A DNA stretch of 64,000 nucleotides from Sediminicola sp037203765 (GCF_037203765.1 NZ_JBBCAS010000010.1:6708-70707); one strand, 5' to 3'; positions 41,504 through 50,482 are shown, counted from the stretch's first letter. Made by a program: numbers and translations. Notes: generated from the sequence alone by a model not told the origin.

Positions 41504-42349
41504 TTAATAGTCCCCCAAAGTTTCAGGGTTCTGTGCAAGGGCCGTTGCCAACTGTTCGTCATTGGGTGCCTTCCCGTGCCACGCATGGGTGTACATCATA
41601 AAATCTACGCCATGACCCATAATGGTGTGTAAAAGAATACAAACAGGTTTTCCTTTGCCTGTTCTACTCTTCGCGTCCTTTAAGCCGTTGATAATGGCTT
41701 CCAAGTTGTTCCCTTCCTTAACTTCCAACACATCCCATCCAAAAGCCTCAAACTTTTTCTTAAGGTCGCCCATGGGCATTACATCATCGGTAGCCCCATC
41801 GATCTGTTGTCCATTGTAATCAATGGTGGCAATGATATTGTCCACCTTCTTGCCTGCGGCATACATGATGGCTTCCCAGTTCTGACCTTCCTGAAGTTCG
41901 CCGTCCCCGTGTAGGGTATAAACCAATTTGGAATCCTTGTTCAATTTTTTGGCTTGTGCGGCACCCAAGGCAACCGACATACCCTGACCTAGAGAACCTG
42001 AGGCAATCCGTACTCCTGGGAGTCCTTCATGGGTGGTAGGATGGCCCTGCAAACGGGAATCGATCAATCTAAATGTGTTCAATTCGTCCACGGGAAAATA
42101 TCCCTTTCGTGCCAACACACTGTAATACACAGGAGAAATATGCCCATTGGATAAAAAGAAAAGATCTTCCCCAATTCCATTCATATCAAACCCTGGTTTC
42201 AATTCCATAATCTCATGGTACAAAGCCACGAAAAATTCCGTGCATCCCAAAGAGCCTCCAGGGTGTCCTGAGTTCACTTTATGTACCATCCGTACAATGT
42301 CCCTACGTGTTTGTACCGTAATATCCTGTAATTCTTGTGTTGTTGGCAT
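41504..42349 (-). CDS. Transketolase, N-terminal half (TPP-binding)
   Basis: 281 residues. HPGGSLGCTEFFVALY, SNGHISPVYYS and the Mg-TPP motif GDGELQEGQNWEA...DYNGQQ (GDG-x-NGQ) are all present, and HAWHGKAPN ends the domain. Split transketolases of this kind are common in Bacteroidota and archaea. A consensus promoter (42373-42403) lies 24 bp upstream of the ATG, so this is the first gene of a two-gene operon with the C-terminal half. Confidence 0.93.
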   Translation of the reverse strand: MPTTQELQDITVQTRRDIVRMVHKVNSGHPGGSLGCTEFFVALYHEIMELKPGFDMNGIGEDLFFLSNGHISPVYYSVLARKGYFPVDELNTFRLIDSRLQGHPTTHEGLPGVRIASGSLGQGMSVALGAAQAKKLNKDSKLVYTLHGDGELQEGQNWEAIMYAAGKKVDNIIATIDYNGQQIDGATDDVMPMGDLKKKFEAFGWDVLEVKEGNNLEAIINGLKDAKSRTGKGKPVCILLHTIMGHGVDFMMYTHAWHGKAPNDEQLATALAQNPETLGDY

Positions 42350-42372
42350 TTCTTATGTTGTTTTATAGTTTC

Positions 42373-42403
42373 CAAAAGTAAACGCTATCTTTTGCGTATA
42401 CAA
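42373..42403 (-). promoter_or_regulatory. Promoter of the transketolase operon
   Basis: On the minus strand TTG (complement of 42401-42403), a 20-bp spacer, TACTTTTG (complement of 42373-42380). Leader of about 20 nt. Confidence 0.8.
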
Positions 42404-42486
42404 GTATGAATTGTTATATTTTGTTAACCGTCAGGACCATGGGTGAACTTTATTTTTTTGTTAAGGACATTTGAGGCTTAGTTGAT

Positions 42487-42494
42487 TATATTTG
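42487..42494 (+). promoter_or_regulatory. -7 element of tgt
   Basis: TATATTTG matches TAnnTTTG. No TTG at 17-23 bp upstream, so the -33 part is poor. It places the transcript start near 42498, which excludes the in-frame TTG at 42482 as start and supports TTG 42512. Confidence 0.5.
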
Positions 42495-42511
42495 CCGTCT
42501 TAAACGAAGAT

Positions 42512-43642
42512 TTGGAATTTACATTATTACATACAGACCCCAAGAGTAAGGCACGTGCCGGTAAGATGGTGACAGACCATGGAACTATTGAGACACCCAT
42601 TTTTATGCCCGTTGGTACGGTAGCCTCTGTTAAAGGAGTCCATCAAAGGGAATTAAAGGAGGAGATCAATCCGGATATCATTCTTGGAAACACCTATCAT
42701 TTATATCTAAGACCCAAGACACAAATTCTGGAACAGGCCGGTGGCTTGCACAAATTTATGAATTGGGACAGGAATATTTTGACCGATAGCGGCGGATACC
42801 AGGTATATTCCCTTTCCGATAATCGCAAGATCAAAGAGGAAGGAGTTAAATTTAAGTCGCACATAGATGGTTCTTACCATGTGTTTACCCCAGAAAACGT
42901 CATGGAAATACAGCGCACCATTGGGGCAGACATTATTATGGCCTTTGACGAGTGCACACCTTATCCCTGTGATTACAATTACGCCAAAAGGTCCATGCAC
43001 ATGACCCATAGGTGGTTGGAGCGTTGTTTGACTCATTTGGATAAAATCCCTTTCAAATATGGATACTCACAAGCATTTTTTCCTATTGTCCAGGGGTCTA
43101 CCTATAAGGACCTCAGGAGACAGTCGGCAGAGTATATTGCCGGAGTAGGAGCAGTCGGGAATGCCATTGGTGGCCTGTCGGTTGGTGAGCCTGCCGAGGA
43201 AATGTATGCCATGACAGAGGTGGTTACCGAAATTTTGCCGGAAGATAAGCCCCGTTATCTTATGGGCGTGGGCACTCCCATCAATATTTTGGAGAATATA
43301 GCTTTGGGAATTGATATGTTCGATTGTGTGATGCCCACGCGAAATGCCCGTAACGGTATGTTGTTTACCGCCCATGGTACCATCAATATAAAGAATAAAA
43401 AATGGGAGGCTGATTTTTCCCCAATAGACGAAATGGGGATCACCTTTGTGGATACCGAATACACCAAGGCCTATTTGAGACATTTGTTTGCTGCCAATGA
43501 ATATTTGGGAAAACAAATAGCCACAATACACAACCTAGGATTTTATCTTTGGTTGACCCGTGAGGCGAGAAAGCATATTTTAGCAGGGGATTTTTATGAG
43601 TGGAAAAATATCATGGTAAAACAAATGGATAAGAGACTGTAA
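42512..43642 (+). CDS. tgt: tRNA-guanine transglycosylase
   Basis: 376 residues. It exchanges guanine-34 for preQ1 in the queuosine pathway. Catalytic features: DSGGYQVYSL with the base-binding Asp, and the nucleophile Asp in GIDMFDCVMPTRNARNG. Where E. coli Tgt has its three zinc-binding Cys (CxCxxC), this protein has the equal-length DEMGITFVD; the fourth ligand His survives in IHNL. The start is taken as TTG 42512 (EFTLLHTDPKSKARAG), because no ATG or GTG is available before conserved sequence and the likely promoter covers the longer frame. The stop overlaps the start of the LptF/G-like gene (TAATG). Confidence 0.92.
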   Translation: MEFTLLHTDPKSKARAGKMVTDHGTIETPIFMPVGTVASVKGVHQRELKEEINPDIILGNTYHLYLRPKTQILEQAGGLHKFMNWDRNILTDSGGYQVYSLSDNRKIKEEGVKFKSHIDGSYHVFTPENVMEIQRTIGADIIMAFDECTPYPCDYNYAKRSMHMTHRWLERCLTHLDKIPFKYGYSQAFFPIVQGSTYKDLRRQSAEYIAGVGAVGNAIGGLSVGEPAEEMYAMTEVVTEILPEDKPRYLMGVGTPINILENIALGIDMFDCVMPTRNARNGMLFTAHGTINIKNKKWEADFSPIDEMGITFVDTEYTKAYLRHLFAANEYLGKQIATIHNLGFYLWLTREARKHILAGDFYEWKNIMVKQMDKRL

Positions 43643-44724
43643 TGTTGACCATACTGGATAAATACATATTGAAGCGATATCTGGCAACCTTTACCGTAAT
43701 GTTGTTGCTTTTTATTCCCATTGGGATCATGGCCAACCTTGCGGAACAGATTGGTAAGATGATAGATAACGAGGCGCCCTTGAACGAGATCGCTTTTTAT
43801 TATCTAAACTTTACCATCTACATTGGGAGTCTTTTGTTTCCGATCTTTTTATTTTTATCCGTCATCTTCTTTACCTCAAAATTGGCCAATAACACAGAAA
43901 TTGTGGCCATTCTCAGTTCGGGGGTTTCCTATGGTAGGTTCCTGAGGCCCTATTTTATTGGAGCTACCATTATTGCGGTCATCATGTTCGTAATGGGGAT
44001 GTTTATAGTTCCCAACGCCAGTAAGGGTTTTAACGAGTTTAAATACAAATACCTCAAAAAGGGCAAACAGGATAGGATCACCAGTAATATTTTCAATCAA
44101 TTGAATGAAAATGATTTTATTTACGTGAGCAGTTTTGATCCTGCCAGACAACGCGGGTATAACTTCACTCTGGAACATTTTAACGATAAGGATCAGCTGG
44201 AGTATAAAATATCGGCGGGCAATATCAGATGGAAGGAGAAGGATAGTGTTTATGAACTCACCTCCTATACGAAAAGAAAACTGGTCAATAACAAGGAAGT
44301 CGTGGAGACCAAACGCAAATTGGATACCATCTTCAATTTTAAGATAGATGACCTTACCCCTGTATCCTACATTGCGGAAACCAAAAATTTATTTGAGCTG
44401 AACAGTTTTATTGAGGACCAACGTAAAAAGGGGGCCTCCAATATCAATAGTTATATTCTGGTAAAGTACAAGCGCTGGGCACTTCCTGTCACGGCATTTA
44501 TATTGACGGTGATTGCGGTTGCGGTATCTGCGGCCAAGCGCAGGGGAGGTATGGGTGTTAATCTGGCTTTTGGGATCGGGGTAGCCTTTATCTACATCTT
44601 TTTTGATAAGGTCTTTGGTACCTTGGCCGAGCAGTCGGGTTTTTCTCCATTGTTGGCCGTCGTCTTGCCCAATGTTGCCTTTGGTATTGTAGGATTTTAT
44701 CTGCTGCAGAATGCCAAACGATAA
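43642..44724 (+). CDS. LptF/LptG-family permease
   Basis: 360 residues with six predicted membrane helices in the usual 3 + periplasmic domain + 3 arrangement: helices near residues 13-33, 58-78, 100-122, then a beta-rich part (about 130-265) and helices at 277-297, 304-321 and 331-355. LDKYILKRYLATF at the start is typical of YjgP/YjgQ. With LptB it extracts lipopolysaccharide from the inner membrane. Whether it is LptF or LptG cannot be told. It shares bases with tgt and overlaps the next gene by 14 bp, so three genes form one operon. Confidence 0.9.
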   Translation: MLTILDKYILKRYLATFTVMLLLFIPIGIMANLAEQIGKMIDNEAPLNEIAFYYLNFTIYIGSLLFPIFLFLSVIFFTSKLANNTEIVAILSSGVSYGRFLRPYFIGATIIAVIMFVMGMFIVPNASKGFNEFKYKYLKKGKQDRITSNIFNQLNENDFIYVSSFDPARQRGYNFTLEHFNDKDQLEYKISAGNIRWKEKDSVYELTSYTKRKLVNNKEVVETKRKLDTIFNFKIDDLTPVSYIAETKNLFELNSFIEDQRKKGASNINSYILVKYKRWALPVTAFILTVIAVAVSAAKRRGGMGVNLAFGIGVAFIYIFFDKVFGTLAEQSGFSPLLAVVLPNVAFGIVGFYLLQNAKR

Positions 44725-45607
44725 ACTCAAGAATTACCTTCACCTTCATTTTATTGTATTTATATGGGGGTTTACGGCCGTATTGGGCAAACTGATTACC
44801 GTGGATGCCCTGCCCTTGGTGTGGTACCGAATGTTTATGGCTTCGGGATTGATCATGCTGTATATCGCATATAAAAAATTCTCGCTTCGGGTGCCCACCA
44901 AGACCCTGATCATACTCATCATTGCCGGGGTTGTCATAACCCTGCACTGGATTACCTTTTTTAAGGCAATCAAAGTGTCCAATGTTTCGGTTGCCTTGGC
45001 CACAATGTCCACAGGGGCCTTTTTTACGGCCCTGTTGGAACCGATCTGGTACGGTAGAAAAATTGTGTGGTATGAAATCCTCTTTGGGATTATTGTCATG
45101 TTGGGACTTTACCTTATTTTCAATGTGGAAGCTACCTATATTGAAGGCATTGTGCTGGCCCTTATTTCCGCACTCCTTTCGGCCACCTTCTCCCTGATCA
45201 ACGGGAAACTTATTCAAAAGGAAAGACCGTCCGTCATTTCCATTTACGAAATGGCCAGTGGGGTGCTTTTCTTGTCCATCTACCTCTTTTTTAGTGGAAG
45301 CTTTACCCAAGAGTTCTTTCAGCTTTCCTCCAATGATTGGATGTACATTTTTATCTTGGCCTCCTTTTGCACGGCCTACGCCTTTATAGCCTCGGTCAAG
45401 GTGATGAAATTCATAACGCCGTATACGGTAATGTTGACCATTAATTTGGAACCGGTGTACGGAATTATCTTGGCTTTTATTATCTTAGGGGAAAGTGAGA
45501 AAATGGATCCGTTGTTTTATATTGGAGCATTGGTCATTCTTTCCACGGTAATTGCCAATGGCATTTTAAAGAACTGGACAAGGTTAAAAAGTAGAAGAGT
45601 TCGCTAA
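44711..45607 (+). CDS. EamA/DMT-family transporter
   Basis: 298 residues, about ten membrane helices forming two EamA repeats (first half ending near 140, second from about 150). Conserved family features: FIVFIWGFTAVLGKL at the start, MSTGAFFTALLEPIWYG ending the first repeat and TINLEPVYGIILAFIILGE in the second. Such proteins export or import small metabolites; substrate is unknown. It overlaps the LptF/G-like gene by 14 bp. A long open frame on the opposite strand is a shadow. Confidence 0.9.
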   Translation: MPNDKLKNYLHLHFIVFIWGFTAVLGKLITVDALPLVWYRMFMASGLIMLYIAYKKFSLRVPTKTLIILIIAGVVITLHWITFFKAIKVSNVSVALATMSTGAFFTALLEPIWYGRKIVWYEILFGIIVMLGLYLIFNVEATYIEGIVLALISALLSATFSLINGKLIQKERPSVISIYEMASGVLFLSIYLFFSGSFTQEFFQLSSNDWMYIFILASFCTAYAFIASVKVMKFITPYTVMLTINLEPVYGIILAFIILGESEKMDPLFYIGALVILSTVIANGILKNWTRLKSRRVR

Positions 45608-45624
45608 GGTTCTCCTTTAAAGTT

Positions 45625-45632
45625 TTATATTT
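45625..45632 (+). promoter_or_regulatory. -7 element of accA
   Basis: TATATTTG fits TAnnTTTG and would give a leader of about 27 nt. No TTG at the -33 position. Confidence 0.5.
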
Positions 45633-45662
45633 GTCTGCTTTTATAATTTAAACTGTAGTTTC

Positions 45663-46616
45663 ATGGAGTATTTGGATTTTGAACTTCCGATCAAAGAACT
45701 TGAAGAACAATTAGATAAGTGCATGATTATTGGTAAGGAGAGCGACGTTGACGTAACGGAGACCTGCAAGCAAATAGAGAAAAAGCTTTCCGAAACCAGA
45801 AAAGAAATCTACAAAAACCTTACTGCATGGCAGAGGGTACAACTTTCCAGACATCCAAACAGACCCTATACACTCGATTATATCAATGCCATTTGTGGTG
45901 ATTCATTTTTGGAACTCCACGGCGATAGAACGGTAAAGGATGACAAGGCCATGATTGGTGGTCTTGGAAAAATTGGTGACCAGAGTTTTATGTTCATTGG
46001 CCAACAAAAAGGATACAATACAAAGACTAGACAATACAGGAACTTTGGGATGGCCAATCCCGAAGGCTATAGAAAGGCTTTGCGATTGATGAAGTCTGCA
46101 GAAAAATTTGGTGTACCTGTGGTTTGTCTGATCGATACTCCCGGTGCCTATCCTGGAATTGAAGCGGAAGAGCGCGGACAAGGAGAGGCCATTGCCAGGA
46201 ATATTTTGGAAATGACCCGTTTGAAAGTTCCGATCATTGTTTTGATTATTGGTGAGGGAGCTTCTGGTGGTGCTTTGGGAATAGGTGTTGGTGATAAGGT
46301 ATTGATGTTGGAAAATACGTGGTATTCTGTAATATCCCCAGAATCGTGCTCATCCATCCTATGGAGAAGCTGGGAATACAAGGAACAAGCGGCAGAATCC
46401 TTAAAATTGACTTCTACGGATATGAAAAAGTTGAAACTTATTGATGAGGTGGTCAAGGAACCGGTAGGTGGTGCCCACGCCAATAGGGAGAAGACTTTTG
46501 AAATAGTAAAAAATAAAATTGCCTCTCATTATGAGGAGTTGAAAAAGTTATCACCAAAAGATTTGGTAAATGCCCGTATGGATAAATATGCCAATATGGG
46601 TGTCTTTAACGGCTAA
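45663..46616 (+). CDS. accA: Acetyl-CoA carboxylase carboxyltransferase alpha subunit
   Basis: 317 residues, the usual length. It has the N-terminal helical segment LDFELPIKELEEQL, RVQLSRHPNRPYTLDYI, and the crotonase-like core LIDTPGAYPGIEAEERGQGEAIARN (in pieces) with GEGASGGALGIGVGD forming the oxyanion-hole turn. Together with AccD it moves carboxyl from biotin to acetyl-CoA in fatty-acid synthesis. Monocistronic: a -7 element in front and a strong terminator behind. Confidence 0.97.
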   Translation: MEYLDFELPIKELEEQLDKCMIIGKESDVDVTETCKQIEKKLSETRKEIYKNLTAWQRVQLSRHPNRPYTLDYINAICGDSFLELHGDRTVKDDKAMIGGLGKIGDQSFMFIGQQKGYNTKTRQYRNFGMANPEGYRKALRLMKSAEKFGVPVVCLIDTPGAYPGIEAEERGQGEAIARNILEMTRLKVPIIVLIIGEGASGGALGIGVGDKVLMLENTWYSVISPESCSSILWRSWEYKEQAAESLKLTSTDMKKLKLIDEVVKEPVGGAHANREKTFEIVKNKIASHYEELKKLSPKDLVNARMDKYANMGVFNG

Positions 46617-46640
46617 TAAGCCCGTTTAAAAAACTTTCTT

Positions 46641-46673
46641 AAAATCTGGAGGATTCAAACTCCAGATTTTTTT
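46641..46673 (+). terminator. Rho-independent terminator after accA
   Basis: AAAATCTGGAG (46641-46651) pairs with CTCCAGATTTT (46660-46670) around GATTCAAA and continues into TTT. Confidence 0.88.
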
Positions 46674-46748
46674 CGTTATCAACACAATTTCGTAACTTAT
46701 CAACAGCCATTTTGTTAACTAATGGTGGACATCCTATGACCTTAATCA

Positions 46749-46780
46749 TTGTTAACTAAAGGTTAAATAGCATACTTTAG
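46749..46780 (+). promoter_or_regulatory. Probable promoter of dnaB, near-leaderless
   Basis: TTG (46749-46751), 21-bp spacer and TACTTTAG (46773-46780), one mismatch to TAnnTTTG. The ATG at 46786 is only 5 bp beyond, so the mRNA may begin at the start codon. Confidence 0.5.
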
Positions 46781-46785
46781 CACCC

Positions 46786-48333
46786 ATGGAAAAACCAAGT
46801 CCGATTGCCGGTCGTAAAATAGACCAGTCTGCATTAATCAACCTGGAGAGAGGTAAAATACCTCCTCAAGCCGTTGATTTAGAGGAAGTTGTTCTCGGAG
46901 CGATGATGATAGATAAAAAAGGTGTCGATGAGGTAATAGACATTCTGCACCCTGATGTGTTCTACAAAGACGCACACCGATTTATCTACGAGGCCATCTT
47001 CAAACTGTTCGAGACCTCTGAGCCAGTGGATTTATTAACCGTTTCTTCCCAATTGAAGAAAGACGGTAAATTGGAGGTTGCCGGAGGCGACTTTTATCTG
47101 GTGAAACTTACGCAAAAGGTGGCTTCCTCGGCCCATATTGAGTTCCATGCGCGTATTATCCTTCAAAAATATATTCAACGCAGTCTGATCAAAATTTCCA
47201 GTGAGATCATACAGGAAGCCTATGAAGATGCCACGGATGTTTTTGATCTTTTGGATACTGCAGAGGCCAAATTATACGATGTTACCCAAGGAAATTTAAA
47301 ACGTTCCGCCGAGACTGCCCAGAATTTGGTGATCCAGGCGAAAAAGAGGATTGAAGAGATTGCCAATAAGGAAGGGCTCAGTGGCGTGCCTTCCGGATTT
47401 GATAAATTGGATAAATTGACCTCTGGATGGCAACCGAGTGATTTGATCATTGTGGCAGCCCGTCCGGGTATGGGTAAAACGGCCCTGACCTTGTCCATGG
47501 CAAGGAATATGGCGGTAAATTCCAATATTCCCGTAGCCTTTTTCTCTTTGGAGATGTCCTCGGTACAATTGATCACCCGTCTGATTTCCTCAGAAACCGG
47601 ACTCTCTTCTGAAAAGTTGAGAACCGGTAAGTTGGAAAAGCACGAATGGGAGCAATTGAACGTAAAAGTTAAGGCATTGGAAAGTGCCCCCTTATTTATA
47701 GATGATACCCCGTCCCTTTCTATTTTCGACCTTAGGGCGAAAGCAAGACGATTGGCCTCCCAGCACGGCATCCGAATGATCGTTATCGATTATTTGCAGT
47801 TGATGACCGCAGGAGGTAGCCAAAAAGGGGGGAACAGGGAACAGGAAATATCTACCATTTCCCGTAACCTCAAGGCTTTGGCCAAAGAATTGAACTGTCC
47901 CGTTATTGCACTATCGCAGTTATCCCGTGCCGTGGAGACCAGGGGAGGAAGTAAGAGACCAATCCTTTCGGATCTTAGGGAATCTGGAGCTATTGAGCAG
48001 GATGCGGATATTGTGGCCTTTATCTATCGCCCTGAATATTACAAGATAGACGAATGGGATGATGATGAGCGTACCCCAACCGCTGGGCAAGGTGAATTTA
48101 TTGTTGCCAAGCACAGGAATGGTGGTCTGGAGAACATTCGATTGAAATTTATTGGACAGCTAGGTAAATTTGACAACCTGGATGATTTCGATTCTCCTTT
48201 CGAATTCCAATCAAAAATGAATGCCAACGAAGATAATCCGTTTATAACCAAAAATTTACCAAATGCCGATGAAGCCTTTGGAAGTTCTATGAACGATGAT
48301 ATGGATATGGATGACAGTGAGGTCCCATTTTAA
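46786..48333 (+). CDS. dnaB: Replicative DNA helicase
   Basis: 515 residues. The N-terminal domain (PPQAVDLEEVVLGAMMI) contacts primase. The RecA-like motor has Walker A AARPGMGKTAL, Walker B IRMIVIDYLQLM and the arginine-containing LSDLRESGAIEQDADIV near the C-terminus. No intein splits the motor. It unwinds DNA at the replication fork as a hexamer. The tail is Asp-rich (DDDMDMDDSEVPF-like), as in other flavobacterial DnaB. A 10-bp gap separates it from the next gene. Confidence 0.97.
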   Translation: MEKPSPIAGRKIDQSALINLERGKIPPQAVDLEEVVLGAMMIDKKGVDEVIDILHPDVFYKDAHRFIYEAIFKLFETSEPVDLLTVSSQLKKDGKLEVAGGDFYLVKLTQKVASSAHIEFHARIILQKYIQRSLIKISSEIIQEAYEDATDVFDLLDTAEAKLYDVTQGNLKRSAETAQNLVIQAKKRIEEIANKEGLSGVPSGFDKLDKLTSGWQPSDLIIVAARPGMGKTALTLSMARNMAVNSNIPVAFFSLEMSSVQLITRLISSETGLSSEKLRTGKLEKHEWEQLNVKVKALESAPLFIDDTPSLSIFDLRAKARRLASQHGIRMIVIDYLQLMTAGGSQKGGNREQEISTISRNLKALAKELNCPVIALSQLSRAVETRGGSKRPILSDLRESGAIEQDADIVAFIYRPEYYKIDEWDDDERTPTAGQGEFIVAKHRNGGLENIRLKFIGQLGKFDNLDDFDSPFEFQSKMNANEDNPFITKNLPNADEAFGSSMNDDMDMDDSEVPF

Positions 48334-48343
48334 AAATAAATAC

Positions 48344-49624
48344 ATGAAAATACCTTCTCGACTTGTCTCGAGAGGGTGTTTGATGTTCTTTTTGTTCTTT
48401 TCCTTCATCGTCTCTGCATCCAATATCCTAATTCCCATGGATGCTGACAGCCAGAAAAATCATTTAAAAGCTTACGGAATTACCTATTGGGTGCTCACCA
48501 AACAACAAAAGGTGCAGTGGTTGTTGAACTATAGGGGAGGATCTTTTCTGTTGCCCGATGGGGACAATATCCGCAAGGAATGCCAGATTAGGGGGGTTTC
48601 CTTTGAAATAATTTCGGATGCCCAGGCAGAGGCTATCTTGGATGAAATAAGCAGTCCTTCAAAGAATCAAGAAGCCGTTATTTTGGAAAAAGCACCCAAA
48701 ATTGCCGTTTATTCCCCCAAGGAAAATTTGCCCTGGGACGATGCCGTGACCATGGTGCTTACCTATGCCGAAATTCCCTACGAAACCATTTATGATGAAG
48801 AGGTCCTCAACAATAAATTGTTGTTGTACGATTGGCTGCACCTGCACCATGAGGATTTTACGGGCCAATACGGTAAATTTTACGCAGCATATAGGGCGGC
48901 CCCTTGGTATTTGGAAGGCAAGGAACAGGCAGAGGCCCTCGCGGCAAAATTGGGATACTCCAAGGTTTCTGAGGAAAAAAGAGCTGTGGCCAATGCCATA
49001 CGTAATTATGTGATTGGGGGCGGATTCATGTTTGCCATGTGCTCCGCTACAGATAGTTTTGATATAGCCCTTGCGGCAGACGGTGTGGATATTTGTGAGC
49101 CCATGTTCGATGGTGACCCTTCTGATGCCAATTACCAAAGTAAATTGGATTTTAGCAGAACCTTCGCCTTTACCAATTTTACGCTGGAACGGAGTCCATT
49201 GCAGTACGAATTCTCTTCCATAGATATGACCACAAAAAGGGGCATGGTGCCCAAGGAATCCGATTATTTTTCACTGATGGAATTCTCGGCAAAATGGGAC
49301 CCGGTTCCTACCATGTTGTGCCAGAACCACACCTCCCTGGTCAAGGGTTTTATGGGGCAGACCACGGCATTTACCAGAAATGAAATAAAACCAACGGTGA
49401 TGGTTTTGGGGGAGAACAGGATAAATGGAGAAGCCCGCTACATCCACGGAATCAAAGGGAAGGGATTTTTTACTTTTTATGGCGGACATGACCCAGAGGA
49501 TTATCAGCACAGGGTAGGGGATCCCAAAACGGAACTGGAACTGCATCCAACCTCACCTGGCTACCGTTTGATCTTGAACAATGTTTTGTTTCCTGCCGCC
49601 CAGAAAAAGAAACAGAAAACCTAA
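48344..49624 (+). CDS. Secreted conserved protein, often labelled asparagine synthetase B in flavobacteria
   Basis: About 426 residues from ATG 48344, with a signal peptide (LMFFLFFSFIVSAS). I recall close flavobacterial relatives labelled asparagine synthetase B, but I see neither an N-terminal Cys glutaminase domain nor the SGGLDS-type ATP motif. Instead KIAVYSPKENLPWDDAV and the later VIGGGFMFAMCSATDSFD resemble GATase1-like domains (with a possible nucleophile Cys in AMCSA). HDPEDYQHRVGDP near the end is conserved in the family. The signal peptide argues for a periplasmic protein, so the synthetase label should not be trusted. It follows dnaB by 10 bp. Confidence 0.8.
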   Translation: MKIPSRLVSRGCLMFFLFFSFIVSASNILIPMDADSQKNHLKAYGITYWVLTKQQKVQWLLNYRGGSFLLPDGDNIRKECQIRGVSFEIISDAQAEAILDEISSPSKNQEAVILEKAPKIAVYSPKENLPWDDAVTMVLTYAEIPYETIYDEEVLNNKLLLYDWLHLHHEDFTGQYGKFYAAYRAAPWYLEGKEQAEALAAKLGYSKVSEEKRAVANAIRNYVIGGGFMFAMCSATDSFDIALAADGVDICEPMFDGDPSDANYQSKLDFSRTFAFTNFTLERSPLQYEFSSIDMTTKRGMVPKESDYFSLMEFSAKWDPVPTMLCQNHTSLVKGFMGQTTAFTRNEIKPTVMVLGENRINGEARYIHGIKGKGFFTFYGGHDPEDYQHRVGDPKTELELHPTSPGYRLILNNVLFPAAQKKKQKT

Positions 49625-49626
49625 TC

Positions 49627-50427
49627 CTATCTTTGGGCAAGTAGTTGTTCCAAGATGTGCTCTACGCCGTTTTCGTCATTACTTTTAGTCCTGTAATTAG
49701 CGGCTTGCAGAACGTTTGGATGCGCATTGGCCATAGCGAAACTATAATCTGCCAAAGCCAACATTTCCAGATCATTGTTATAATCCCCAAAAACCAAGGT
49801 TTCTGCTCTTGATATATTATGTCTTTTTTGAACTTGTTCCAGAGCAAAGCCTTTGTGGGCGTTTAGATGGGAAAGATCCAACCAGTTTTCTCCTGATATC
49901 TTGACTTTTAAATCAGATTCCAAATGTTTTACAGAGGGGTAAATGAATTTTTCGGAGCTTTCAAAATGGTATACAGCTACCTTTAAGACCTCCCCATCAT
50001 AGGTAGAAATATCATCCATGACCGTATATTCAGAATAATACTCCTTTAACTTGCTCAAGAATTTGTCAGAATTGCCATTGAGGTAGGCATTTTTTTTACC
50101 ACAAAGGACGGCATGGGCCCCATGGGCACTGTCAAGGGATTTTAAGATGGTATCGATCGATTTTTTTTCCAATGGAGTGGAAAGTAGTTCTTGGTCTTGT
50201 TGCATGGCAAAACCACCATTTTCCGCAATAACGATGATTTCATTCTTAATGGGATTCAACTTGTGTACAATACTGTTGTACTGTCTTCCACTTGCGGCAA
50301 CAAAAAGGATATTTCTTTTTTTTAACTCTTCATAAAGTTCAAAGAAACGGTCGCTCACCTGATGGTCGGAATTTAAAAGTGTTCCGTCCATATCTGTAAC
50401 CACCATTTTTATTTTTGATAAATCCAT
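49627..50427 (-). CDS. HAD-superfamily hydrolase, Cof-type phosphatase
   Basis: About 266 residues from ATG 50427; ATG 50439 is possible and the frame opens at a TTG inside the promoter. HAD motif I is VVTDMDGTLL with nucleophile Asp, motif II Ser in FVAASGRQ, motif III Lys in the C-terminal third, and motif IV FGDYNNDLEML. The cap is of the Cof (IIB) type. Members dephosphorylate sugar phosphates, FMN or pyridoxal phosphate; substrate not known. It converges on the secreted protein gene with a 2-bp gap and diverges from the yjbQ-like gene. Confidence 0.9.
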   Translation of the reverse strand: MDLSKIKMVVTDMDGTLLNSDHQVSDRFFELYEELKKRNILFVAASGRQYNSIVHKLNPIKNEIIVIAENGGFAMQQDQELLSTPLEKKSIDTILKSLDSAHGAHAVLCGKKNAYLNGNSDKFLSKLKEYYSEYTVMDDISTYDGEVLKVAVYHFESSEKFIYPSVKHLESDLKVKISGENWLDLSHLNAHKGFALEQVQKRHNISRAETLVFGDYNNDLEMLALADYSFAMANAHPNVLQAANYRTKSNDENGVEHILEQLLAQR

Positions 50428-50449
50428 TGCAATATCCATTTTAGGATGC

Positions 50450-50457
50450 AAAGGTAT
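50450..50457 (-). promoter_or_regulatory. -7 element of the HAD gene
   Basis: TACCTTTG on the minus strand matches TAnnTTTG. The transcript would begin around 50445, so the TTG-started frame from 50451 cannot be used, and the leader is 6 nt (ATG 50439) or 18 nt (ATG 50427). No clear -33 TTG. Confidence 0.5.
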
Positions 50458-50482
50458 TTCTTCTATGGGTAATTGTAGGGAA

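Noticed and set aside
42482..42511. Upstream part of the tgt frame as coding
   Set aside because: TTG start would lie ahead of the predicted transcription start, and the added residues have no counterpart in the family.
44588..45310. 240-codon minus-strand frame opposite the EamA and LptF/G genes
   Set aside because: Long but antisense to two clear membrane-protein genes; rich in Gly, His, Lys and Gln, as expected from reading transmembrane codons backwards.
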